This document shows, in pieces, positions 16,269-24,100 of a stretch of DNA of 64,000 nucleotides. The notes under the pieces are model-generated. The model was not told the origin of the DNA, did no database searches, and saw only the letters and a list, made by a program, of their open reading frames with translations. The DNA is taken from contig DDWA01000019.1 in NCBI GenBank assembly GCA_002345425.1, positions 1 through 64,000 of the forward strand. Direction: 5' to 3'. Each line of letters opens with the position of its first letter. Positions within the stretch are counted from its first letter, which is position 1. Source of the DNA: Caryophanales bacterium UBA2298 (GTDB lineage: Bacteria; Bacillota_I; Bacilli_A; Izemoplasmatales; Hujiaoplasmataceae). A program made the position numbers and the translations under genes.

Positions 16269-16493
16269 CTCTTTATCACGATATAACAAAATTGTGTTAA
16301 TAAAAAACAATTAAAGAATAATAAAATCCTATAATAAAAATATAACCAAATTTATTTAACTTTTTCGAAATCCAACGCGTTAATTTTGAAACATCTAAAA
16401 AATGAACATTTATTGTAAATATCTATCATTAAATTCCAAGACTTTTATCATATTTTTTTGTTTAAACAAATATTTTTAAAAACTGTTAGTTTA

Positions 16494-16522
16494 TTGACAT
16501 AAATGCGTAGAAGTTATATAAT
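16494..16522 (+). promoter_or_regulatory. Strong sigma-A promoter
   Basis: TTGACA (16494-16499), exactly 17 bp, TATAAT (16517-16522), a full consensus match, 25 bases before the ATG of the membrane protein at 16547. Confidence 0.9.
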
Positions 16523-16546
16523 TTTAATATACTGAGAGGTGAATTT

Positions 16547-17755
16547 ATGAAAAAGTTTTTTAGCAACGTACTGTTACTAATTTTTGTATTATTAGTGAGT
16601 CTTGTAGCAGTTCCATGGAACCGAATTAGTCAATGGGGTTTTGAATTATCTTTTTTGACTAACTATGAACTAGTGATTAAAGGTATTATAGGTGCTTTAG
16701 TTATTCTTGTTGGCATTCTTTTCCTTTTTATCAGCAATAAACAGTATAATGATACAGGCACTGTAGAAAAGGGCACGAGGAATTTAGCCGTTATTCCTCT
16801 GTTTGTTTATTCTTTAGCGACAATGGCTTACACAACATATTTAGCTTACTCTGTATACATGAATATTTATTTTACTACTACACAATTAATTATCGTATTG
16901 GGTAGCATTGGCATTATACTTACGCTATTCATGTTAAGTTACTTTCTAATTGTCGAATATAAAAAAGTTAAAAACTTAGGACGTTTGTTAAGAACCTTAT
17001 TTTTAATAGAATTAGTTATTGGTACTGCAGGTTTTAGTTATTTTCACCTAATTTATCGAGTTGGAAGCAATTACACAACCATAAGCACTAAATACATGAT
17101 TTTCATAGTCCCATTATTCTTATTAATATATACTCTCTATCTAGTTTTAGGATCAAGAAAAGAAAATAAATTAGAAACTGAAGAGTCTTTGGAACAAGAA
17201 ATCAAACAAGGGAAAAAAGTTTCAAGAAATCCTGAAACTAAGGATAAATCTGACAACAGGAAAACAATGATTGTTTCTAAAGAGCAAAATATTGTTTCTG
17301 GCAATGATAATTTAGATCCAACAAACATTGTTTTTCAAGATGTCAAAGTGGATCCTGAATTTTCAAAACTATCTAATCAAAACAGTCAAGCGAACTCGAT
17401 AGAATATTATATTGAAAAACCTAAAATGTTTAAACCTTTAGATCCTTCATTTGATGAATTAGTATCTTATGTTCGTGAGTTACCTCAAGTAGTAACAAAA
17501 TTAGATGATGATCGGATTACTTTTTATGTCGATAGAAAGCCATTCCTTGTCCTAATGAATTTTGGCAATTACTACCGTATGGCGTTCAAATATGATCTTG
17601 AACAAGGAATAAGATTAATCATCAAATATCCAACTATTTCTAAAAACAAATCAACAAGAGATGAACTTTGGTTTAAAGCCAACAACTATGGGGATATTCC
17701 AAAAGATGTAGTTTACAACATAGTAAAAACTGCGCATAACAATTATAGCAGCTAA
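16547..17755 (+). CDS. Membrane protein with a cytosolic C-terminal domain, function unknown
   Basis: A 402-residue protein with about six hydrophobic segments in residues 1-205, a charged, low-complexity linker (about 205-300, rich in K, E and N) and a folded C-terminal domain (about 300-402) ending LWFKANNYGDIPKDVVYNIVKTAHNNYSS. The terminal domain distantly recalls MmcQ/YjbR- or DUF5655-like domains; I am not sure. It has a consensus promoter and its own terminator, so it is a strongly expressed single gene. Confidence 0.65.
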   Translation: MKKFFSNVLLLIFVLLVSLVAVPWNRISQWGFELSFLTNYELVIKGIIGALVILVGILFLFISNKQYNDTGTVEKGTRNLAVIPLFVYSLATMAYTTYLAYSVYMNIYFTTTQLIIVLGSIGIILTLFMLSYFLIVEYKKVKNLGRLLRTLFLIELVIGTAGFSYFHLIYRVGSNYTTISTKYMIFIVPLFLLIYTLYLVLGSRKENKLETEESLEQEIKQGKKVSRNPETKDKSDNRKTMIVSKEQNIVSGNDNLDPTNIVFQDVKVDPEFSKLSNQNSQANSIEYYIEKPKMFKPLDPSFDELVSYVRELPQVVTKLDDDRITFYVDRKPFLVLMNFGNYYRMAFKYDLEQGIRLIIKYPTISKNKSTRDELWFKANNYGDIPKDVVYNIVKTAHNNYSS

Positions 17756-17779
17756 GCAACTTTTTATAAGTTGCTTTTT
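17755..17779 (+). terminator. Terminator after the membrane protein gene
   Basis: AGCAACTT (17755-17762) pairs with AAGTTGCT (17768-17775), followed by TTTT. Confidence 0.88.
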
Positions 17780-17847
17780 CGTATACTAAGACTAAGAGAT
17801 TTGTCTCTTGGCCTTTTCTTTTTAGAAGATAGATGTATAATGAGGAT

Positions 17848-17924
17848 GAAGGCGTAGTTAACCTTTGAACTTTGAGTTCGTAAAACGAGTTACACTTCGA
17901 GTGTTTTACCTCGTCTACGCCTTC
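17848..17924 (+). ncRNA. Candidate IS110 bridge-RNA-like structured region
   Basis: GAAGGCGTAG (17848-17857) pairs perfectly with CTACGCCTTC (17915-17924). Inside are GAACT-TTG-AGTTC (17867-17879) and a second arm in which ACGAG/CTCGT encloses ACACT-TCG-AGTGT (17892-17904). IS110-group elements such as IS621 encode a bridge RNA in the left non-coding end, with loops that pair with target and donor DNA. The position and multi-hairpin form agree; loop identities are not assigned. Confidence 0.5.
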
Positions 17925-17935
17925 CCTAATACCAG

Positions 17936-18045
17936 CAAACCAAGAGAGGAGTTTCTTGGTTTTTCTTTTTGCGAGGCATCGCAATAAGAAAGTCGGAAAA
18001 GGATAGCGAAGTTGCTTTTGAGTTTATAAACTCGCCGCTAAAAAG
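17936..18045 (+). other. Further hairpins in the IS110 left end
   Basis: Three more short hairpins follow the main stem: AAACCAAGA with TTCTTGGTTT around 17937-17963, TTGCGA with TCGCAA around 17968-17985, and GAGTTTATAAACTC around 18021-18034. They may extend the bridge-RNA-like region or limit read-through into the transposase. Confidence 0.4.
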
Positions 18046-18178
18046 TGTTACCTTATCCATTTGGAAAATGAGCCAGTTTAGATCTAGTTGAACCATGAGT
18101 TCGTATCAATCACGAAAACAGGACAGAATCTAAACAAGAACCGACCGTTACTCCAAAAATGAAAGGGAGTGGAAGAAA

Positions 18179-19329
18179 ATGAAACCATGCATCGCAATTG
18201 ACATATCCAAAGGCAAGAGTTACTACCAAGGATTCATATCATTGAATGAACCATTTACAAAAACGAAATCAATTCATCATGATAAAGTTGGATACGATGA
18301 ATTGATATCTGTAGGCATGACTATGAAAGAAAAATACGGAGATATCGATTACGTATTTGAATCAACAGGAATCTATCACAAGGGATTACAAAATCGTTTA
18401 GAGACAGAAAAGCAAAAATATATTATCTTAAATCCATTGGAAGCAGCGAAGATCCGTAAAAGCAAACTCCGTTCTACAAAGACCGACAAAAAGGATTGTC
18501 AGAGTATCGCATTAGCTTATTATACGAGAGAACATAAGCCACACAATAAAAAAGATAAACTCCATGAAACACTCCAAATCATGAATCGGGAATATAAGTT
18601 CTTAATTCAAATGTTGCGCCAAATGAAGGTGAGATTTATAACAATCCATATACCGAAGTTCCAATGGTATTACTAAAGAAATATCCACATCCTGAAGATA
18701 TTAAAAACAAGTGTGAAGAAACAATAGCCAAATATCTAGAGAGCAACCATTCATCATCACGCATTTTTATTAAATGAAACTTGAAAAGTAAAATTGTACG
18801 CTGAAAACACAGCTTCAAGATGCCATAGAGATGGGTATGAAGTGGAAGCTCTATCTTCACTAGTAAAACACCTTGAAACACAACAACAAGAAGTAAATCA
18901 ATGTTTAGATAGGATGAAAGGATTAGTGAAAGACAATCCATATTATGATCAACTTCAATCCATACCAGGAATGGTTCAATTCTAGCAATCAGATTATTTG
19001 CGGAACTTGGAGATTTAGGCCGTTTCTCACATTCAAGAAAACTCGTTGCCTATGCCGGAATCGATCCAATCGTATACCAATCAGGGTAAAGAACCGGCGA
19101 GCATCAATCCATTACCAAAAAAGGAAACAAGAACTTAAGATGTCTTTTGTATTTGGCGGTAAATGCAAATATCAGAAGCAAGAAACCAAATTCCATTATT
19201 GACTTCTACAACAAAAAGCGGCAACAAGCCAACCCACTGGCATATCGTGTCGCCGTTATAGCTTGTGCAAATAAATTGCTTAGAATAATCTACTCAATGC
19301 ACAAGTCTGGAAAGTACTATAAATACTAA
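18179..19329 (+). pseudogene. IS110-family transposase, frameshifted
   Basis: The N-terminal DEDD part is intact (18179-18676): IAIDISKGKS with D8, FESTGIYH with its Glu, and TDKKDCQSIA. Then the frame is lost near 18630; the continuation IYNNPYTEVPMVLLKKYP is in another frame, stops at 18775, and further pieces (KTQLQDAIEMGMKWKLY, then LVKHLETQQQEVNQCL to QSIPGM, then ILAIRLFAELGDLGRFSHSR and LVAYAGIDPIVYQSG) need at least three frame changes. There is an in-frame TAA after VYQSG before RTGEHQSITKKGNKNLR. The transposase_20 C-terminal half is still recognisable, so decay is fairly recent. Confidence 0.88.
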
Positions 19330-19353
19330 TCTAATTACATTATAACGCAATTT

Positions 19354-19376
19354 ATCCGATTTGACATCGGATTTTT
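19354..19376 (+). terminator. Terminator downstream of the IS remnant
   Basis: ATCCGAT (19354-19360) pairs with ATCGGAT (19366-19372), followed by TTTT. Confidence 0.75.
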
Positions 19377-19469
19377 GGTTTTACCTAAAATATCTATAAA
19401 TTATTATTATAAAAGTCATTGACTTTATTTATCTAGTTTTTATTCGCTTTTTTAATCAAAGCAATTGAA

Positions 19470-19483
19470 GGAAACCGCTTTCT
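19470..19483. promoter_or_regulatory. Cre-like catabolite control site before the Fic-like gene
   Basis: GGAAACCGCTTTCT matches 12 of 14 positions of the CcpA consensus TGNAANCGNTNNCA, with the central CG in place. It abuts a -10-like TATGAT (19483-19488), so binding would repress. No CcpA gene is in this window. Confidence 0.5.
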
Positions 19484-19510
19484 ATGATATCATTAATTTG
19501 AGGTGATAAT

Positions 19511-20236
19511 ATGAAGTTAGAAGAGGTAGAAGCGCTTAAAGAGCAATTAGTCAACAAGAAAAAAACAATGACTAAAGCTGAACTTGCAGAAATATGCGAT
19601 GAATTTGACAAAAGATTTATCTATGAATCAACAAGTTTTGATAATGATGATTTTACTTATGAAGATGTTTGTTTCTTGTTGGAGGATCATTCACGCGAAT
19701 TCCCAGATAAAAAAGCCAATCGAAGAAAGGCGATAATTAATAATTATCACGCTATTAACATGGTTCATCGTCTTGTTGACAAGGGTACTCAATTGAATGA
19801 AAGCACTGTTAAGGATTTACACCAAGTTTTGGTTGAAGGCATTATTACTGGTGGCGTTTATCGAACAAGAGATTTATTCATATTAGGAGCTAAACACGTT
19901 CCGCCAACTTATCTTAAAATCTTTAAAAAGATGGATGCTTATTTTAATGACTTAAACAATTCAAATTTAAAAGGACTAGAAAAAGCAGCTTTTGCTCATT
20001 TGCAATTGTTGAAGATTTATCCTTTTATGGATGCTAATGGAAGATTAGCTAGATTATTACTCAATTATCAACTGGAATTAGACGGTTATTTGCCAGTATC
20101 AATCACCAAAGAACAACGCGACTTATATTTTAAAAATATTGATGAGTATAAAATCAATAAAAAGATTGAGCCGTTCACTGAATTTTTAGCGGATTTAGAA
20201 GTGGCAAGGATTAAAGAATTTATAGAGAGAGATTAA
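19511..20236 (+). CDS. Fic/DOC-family protein with the catalytic His replaced by Tyr
   Basis: A 241-residue Fic-domain protein. The flap segment YRTRDLFILGAKHVPPTY and the core loop are clear, but the core motif HPFxDGNGRxxR reads YPFMDANGRLAR (Y170): the catalytic His, which deprotonates the target hydroxyl in AMP transfer, is absent. The N-terminal inhibitory helix region is also changed, STSFDND where (S/T)xxxE(G/N) is usual. AMPylation is therefore unlikely; another activity (as in Doc-like or AvrB-type variants) or a regulatory role is possible. A GAGGTGAT site precedes the ATG. It lies between the IS remnant and lplA. Confidence 0.83.
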   Translation: MKLEEVEALKEQLVNKKKTMTKAELAEICDEFDKRFIYESTSFDNDDFTYEDVCFLLEDHSREFPDKKANRRKAIINNYHAINMVHRLVDKGTQLNESTVKDLHQVLVEGIITGGVYRTRDLFILGAKHVPPTYLKIFKKMDAYFNDLNNSNLKGLEKAAFAHLQLLKIYPFMDANGRLARLLLNYQLELDGYLPVSITKEQRDLYFKNIDEYKINKKIEPFTEFLADLEVARIKEFIERD

Positions 20237-20267
20237 ATTCTCTCTTTTTAATGAAAGGAGACTTATT

Positions 20268-21233
20268 ATGAAATATGTTAGTTACCCATTTAATGAAATA
20301 AAAAGATTAAGTTTTTATCTCGCTACTGAAGAATTTCTGGCAAGAAATTATCCGGAAGACGAATATTTTTTCATGTGGCAAGTAAACCCTACTGTTATTT
20401 TCGGTAGAAATCAATTGATTGAAAATGAAATTAATATGAAATATGTTAAAGAAAACAATATTGAGTATTACCGCAGAAAATCTGGTGGTGGTTGTGTTTA
20501 TGCCGACTTTTCCAATATTATGTTTTCTTTTATAACTCCTAATTTTAATAAGGATTTTGTTTTCAGCACTTACTTGAATAAAGTAGCTGACTTATTAAAA
20601 GATTTAGGACTAAATGCCTATGTTTCAGGGCGTAATGATATTTTAATTGATGGTCTAAAGGTATCAGGTAATGCCTTTTATCAAGTTAATTCTAGATCAA
20701 TAGTTCATGGAACAATGCTTTATAATACAGACCTTAGCGTTATGGTCAAAGCCATCACACCGGATAATGAAAAACTTGTTTCTAAAGGTATTGACTCAGT
20801 TAGAAAAAGAGTTACCAACATTAAAGACCATCTACCAATAACGATTGAAGATTTTAAGAATCACATAAAAAATAATCTTTGTGATCAAGAGATTGTCTTG
20901 ACACCAAAGGATATTGAAAAAATCAGTAAAATAGAAGAAACATATTTAAAAGATGAATTCATCTATGGCAAAAATCCTAATTACACTTTAAAAAAGAAAA
21001 GCAAAACTGAAGCTGGCATTATTGAAATATCACTGGAACTAAAAAACAATATTGTTAAAAGATTGAATATGCTTGGAGATTATTTCCTGATAGGTGATGA
21101 AGATGAGTTTCTCAATAATTTTAAAAATATCACTTTTACAAAAGCGGATTTTGCTCAGGTTCTAAAGGATGTTAATATTAAAGATTATATCTATAATTTG
21201 ACAGCTGAAGAATTTTTACAAATCTTATTCTAA
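20268..21233 (+). CDS. lplA: Lipoate--protein ligase
   Basis: A 321-residue LplA-type ligase that activates lipoate as lipoyl-AMP and attaches it to the lysine of lipoyl domains. The signature RRKSGGGCVYAD (69-80) and the catalytic lysine K131 in GRNDILIDGLKVSGNA are present, and the C-terminal accessory domain (about 245-321) is complete. It lies 38 bases before gcvT, and its obvious substrate is the GcvH protein encoded two genes on. The GAAAGGAG site precedes the ATG. Confidence 0.92.
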   Translation: MKYVSYPFNEIKRLSFYLATEEFLARNYPEDEYFFMWQVNPTVIFGRNQLIENEINMKYVKENNIEYYRRKSGGGCVYADFSNIMFSFITPNFNKDFVFSTYLNKVADLLKDLGLNAYVSGRNDILIDGLKVSGNAFYQVNSRSIVHGTMLYNTDLSVMVKAITPDNEKLVSKGIDSVRKRVTNIKDHLPITIEDFKNHIKNNLCDQEIVLTPKDIEKISKIEETYLKDEFIYGKNPNYTLKKKSKTEAGIIEISLELKNNIVKRLNMLGDYFLIGDEDEFLNNFKNITFTKADFAQVLKDVNIKDYIYNLTAEEFLQILF

Positions 21234-21270
21234 TGAATAAATTTGTGTTATAATTATTTTGAGGTGAAAT

Positions 21271-22374
21271 ATGGAAAATTTAAAGAAAACTTGCCTTTAC
21301 GATAAACACATCCAATTAGGCGCTAAAATGGAAGATTTTGCTGGCTATGAAATGCCAATAGTTTATGATAACATTAAAAACGAACACTTAGCAGTAAGAA
21401 ATAATGTTGGGATGTTTGATGTTTCACATATGGGTGAAATTATTGTTAAAGGTAAAGACGCACTTCATTTTGTTGAAAAGATATTCACCAATAAAGTTGA
21501 ATCTCTAGTCGACGGTCAAGTTGCCTATGGAATGATGCTTTATCAAAATGGCTGTGTAGTCGATGATTTATTGGTTTATCGATTTAATGAAGAATATTTT
21601 TTACTCGTAGTTAACGCAAGTAATGTCGCTAAAGACTATACTTGGATTGTAGAAAATAGCAGTGAATTTGATGTTTTAATTCAAAATGTCAGTGAAGATT
21701 ATCAAGAAATTGCAGTACAAGGTCCAAATGCTGAAAATATTTTAATGATGTCCTTAGGTATCGATTTAAGTGAACTTGGTTTTTTCTTTTTTGCTAACTT
21801 TGAATTTCTAAATCATCACTTGTTAATTTCTCGAACAGGTTACACTGGAGAAGACGGTTTTGAAATTTACGCTTCCGAAGATGCTATTAGAGAAATTTGG
21901 GATGTGCTAATCAATAATCAAGTAGCGCCATGTGGTTTAGGCTCAAGAGATACTTTAAGATTTGAAGCAGCTCTACCATTATATGGTCATGAAATTTCGC
22001 AAGAAATAACTCCTCTTGAAGCAGGATTAAAGTTTTTTGTTAAACTTGAGAGCGACACTGATTTTATTGGTAAACAAGCTCTTCTAAATCAAGGAGAAAA
22101 CCTATCTCGAAGAGTCGTTGGCATAGAACTGACTGAAAGATCAATACCGAGAGAAGGATATGAAGTTTATCACGAAAATGAGCTTATAGGCTATATAACT
22201 ACCGGTTATTTAAGCATCTCTTTAGAAAAACCAATAGCCATGGCGATGATTAACAGACCTCACACCAAAAAAAACACCCCTATACATGTTAAGGTCAGAA
22301 ATAAGATGATTGCTGGCTTTGTCAGAGATAAAAAATTCTTAGAAAAAAAATATAACAAAACGAAGGGAGTTTAA
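21271..22374 (+). CDS. gcvT: Aminomethyltransferase (glycine cleavage T protein)
   Basis: A 367-residue T protein, full length. It takes the aminomethyl group from lipoyl-GcvH, releases ammonia and makes 5,10-methylene-tetrahydrofolate. Family motifs include HMGEIIVKG near the N-terminus, SRTGYTGEDGFEIY, and LGSRDTLRFEAALPLYGHE. A TATAAT-like box lies about 22 bases before the ATG at 21271. I found no glycine riboswitch. It starts the gcvT-gcvH-gcvPA-gcvPB operon. Confidence 0.95.
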   Translation: MENLKKTCLYDKHIQLGAKMEDFAGYEMPIVYDNIKNEHLAVRNNVGMFDVSHMGEIIVKGKDALHFVEKIFTNKVESLVDGQVAYGMMLYQNGCVVDDLLVYRFNEEYFLLVVNASNVAKDYTWIVENSSEFDVLIQNVSEDYQEIAVQGPNAENILMMSLGIDLSELGFFFFANFEFLNHHLLISRTGYTGEDGFEIYASEDAIREIWDVLINNQVAPCGLGSRDTLRFEAALPLYGHEISQEITPLEAGLKFFVKLESDTDFIGKQALLNQGENLSRRVVGIELTERSIPREGYEVYHENELIGYITTGYLSISLEKPIAMAMINRPHTKKNTPIHVKVRNKMIAGFVRDKKFLEKKYNKTKGV

Positions 22375-22375
22375 T

Positions 22376-22756
22376 ATGAGTAAATTAGTAGAAGGACTTT
22401 ATTATTCAAAAAGTCATGAATGGGTAAAACCATTAGAAGATGATGTTGTTTTAGTTGGCATCACCGATTTTGCACAATCAGAATTGGGAGATGTAGTGTT
22501 TGTTGATCTGCCAGAAGCGGGAGAGACTATCAGCCAAGAAGATGAATTTGGTGCGGTAGAGTCTGTAAAGGCTGCTTCGGATTTAATCGCTCCAGTGAGT
22601 GGAGAAATTTTAGAAGTTAACGAAGAATTGGTTGGAGAACCAGAACTTCTGAATAAAGACCCTTATAAAAATTGGTTGTTAAAAGTTAAACTAGAAAATA
22701 CTGATGAATTAGGTAGTTTGTTAAGCTCTGAAGAATACGAAGAATTTATCAAGTAG
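22376..22756 (+). CDS. gcvH: Glycine cleavage system H protein
   Basis: A 126-residue lipoyl carrier that shuttles the aminomethyl group between the P, T and L proteins. The lipoylation lysine is K65 in the motif GAVESVKAASDL. It starts only one base after the gcvT stop, so translation is coupled. Lipoylation is expected from the LplA encoded upstream. Confidence 0.96.
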   Translation: MSKLVEGLYYSKSHEWVKPLEDDVVLVGITDFAQSELGDVVFVDLPEAGETISQEDEFGAVESVKAASDLIAPVSGEILEVNEELVGEPELLNKDPYKNWLLKVKLENTDELGSLLSSEEYEEFIK

Positions 22757-22765
22757 GTGGAATAA

Positions 22766-24100
22766 TTGTTTAAATATTTTCCCCACACTAAAGCAGACAT
22801 AGAATCAATGTTAAAAACACTTAATATCTCATCAATTGATGAGTTATTTAAGGATGTTCCAGAAAGCGTAATATTTAACAGTGATTATGATGTTCCCAGC
22901 TTTATGTCTGAATCAGAGTTAAGGAATCATTTTGCTGAACTTAGCAAAAAAAATCAAGAATTGACTTTGTTTTCAGGTTTAGGGATTTATGATCATTATC
23001 AACCGGCTGTTATTGATGCCGTTACATCAAGACAAGAGTTTATGACATCATACACGCCATATCAACCGGAAATATCTCAAGGAACATTGCAGTATATTTT
23101 TGAATATCAATCAATGATTCAAACTCTTACTGGACTTGAAGTTTCCAACGCTTCCATGTACGATGGAACAACTGCAACCGCTGAAGCTTGTTTTATGGCT
23201 TGCGCTGTTGCTAAAAGAAACAAAATATTAATATCCTCAACTTTAAACCCAAATACAGTAAATGTCATTAAAACATACTTAAAATACAAAGAGTTGGAAT
23301 GGGATTTTATTGCAGAAAAAGATGGCGTTGTAGACATTGAAGATTTGAAAAACAAACTTGATAAAGATGTGGCTGGGGTTGTTGTCCAAAAACCTAATTT
23401 TTACGGTATTATCGAAGATTATGAAGGCTTTGCAGATTTGATAAAAGCCAACAAGTCCTTATTTATTGTCAATGCTGATATTTCAACTCTAGGTGTTCTT
23501 AAATCGCCTAAAGAAGATGGAGCTGACATTGCTTGTGGTGAATGCCAAAGTCTTGGTATGCCAGTAGCTTTTGGTGGCCCAAGTTTAGGATATTTGGCTA
23601 CAGAAAAAACCTATGTTAGAAAAATGCCAGGACGCATATGCGGCTATACACATGATTTGGAAGGAAGAAGAGCCTTTGTCTTGACCTTGCAAGCAAGAGA
23701 ACAACATATTAGAAGAAGCAAAGCTAACAGTAACATATGTTCTAATCAATCATTGATGGCATTATTCGCAACTATATATTTATCATTAATGGGTAAAAAT
23801 GGACTTAGAGAAGTAAATAACTTGTCTTATCAAGGTGCTCATTATCTTTATGAAAAACTCTTGAAAACAAAGAAGTTTACTGATCCGTTCAAGAAACCAT
23901 TTTTAAAAGAATTCACCTTAGAAACTAATATTCCTAAAGAAGCCATTCAAACAGCTTTACTAGAAAAAGGCATTTTTGGAGGTATTGGTTTAGATGTTTT
24001 TGGTGAACAATACGAAGGATTGATTAATTTTTCTGTCACAGAAAAAAGAACTAAAGCTGAAATTGATAATCTTGTAAATATATTGGAGGGATTATCATGA
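22766..24100 (+). CDS. gcvPA: Glycine dehydrogenase (decarboxylating) subunit 1
   Basis: A 444-residue N-terminal-half subunit of the two-part P protein found in Firmicutes, Thermotoga and archaea. Typical segments are YTPYQPEISQGTLQ, NASMYDGTTA and RKMPGRICGYTHD. It pairs with GcvPB to decarboxylate glycine with PLP. The start is TTG at 22766, after AGGTGGA. The stop codon overlaps the gcvPB start (ATGA). Confidence 0.95.
   Translation: MFKYFPHTKADIESMLKTLNISSIDELFKDVPESVIFNSDYDVPSFMSESELRNHFAELSKKNQELTLFSGLGIYDHYQPAVIDAVTSRQEFMTSYTPYQPEISQGTLQYIFEYQSMIQTLTGLEVSNASMYDGTTATAEACFMACAVAKRNKILISSTLNPNTVNVIKTYLKYKELEWDFIAEKDGVVDIEDLKNKLDKDVAGVVVQKPNFYGIIEDYEGFADLIKANKSLFIVNADISTLGVLKSPKEDGADIACGECQSLGMPVAFGGPSLGYLATEKTYVRKMPGRICGYTHDLEGRRAFVLTLQAREQHIRRSKANSNICSNQSLMALFATIYLSLMGKNGLREVNNLSYQGAHYLYEKLLKTKKFTDPFKKPFLKEFTLETNIPKEAIQTALLEKGIFGGIGLDVFGEQYEGLINFSVTEKRTKAEIDNLVNILEGLS

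Larger units (their letters stand above)
16165..16546. other. AT-rich divergent intergenic region
   Basis: About 380 bases between tetR and the next membrane protein gene. It holds the two divergent promoters listed separately and a perfect 14-bp palindrome TTTGTTTAAACAAA at 16457-16470, 23 bases before the rightward -35 box, which could be an operator. I see no small gene or RNA in the rest. Confidence 0.6.
17785..19329 (+). mobile_element. Degenerate IS110-family insertion sequence
   Basis: A DEDD-type (IS110) transposase remnant preceded by about 390 bases of structured non-coding sequence, the layout of IS110-group elements. Ends cannot be fixed, since IS110 elements lack clear terminal repeats; the left edge is placed just after the upstream terminator and the right edge at the last recognisable transposase codon. 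It sits between two terminators and breaks no gene. Frameshifts and stops mean it cannot move on its own. Confidence 0.8.

Noticed and set aside
17673..17984. 103-codon open frame on the minus strand across the IS110 left end
   Set aside because: It overlaps the end of the membrane-protein gene, the terminator and the paired stems; the translation has no recognisable fold and the openness follows from the palindromes.
18636..18941. Minus-strand frame of 101 codons inside the transposase remnant
   Set aside because: Antisense to clear transposase fragments; no ribosome binding site and no similarity I recognise.
21234..21270. Possible glycine riboswitch before gcvT
   Set aside because: Only about 37 bases separate lplA and gcvT, far too short for the aptamer, and no conserved core is seen.
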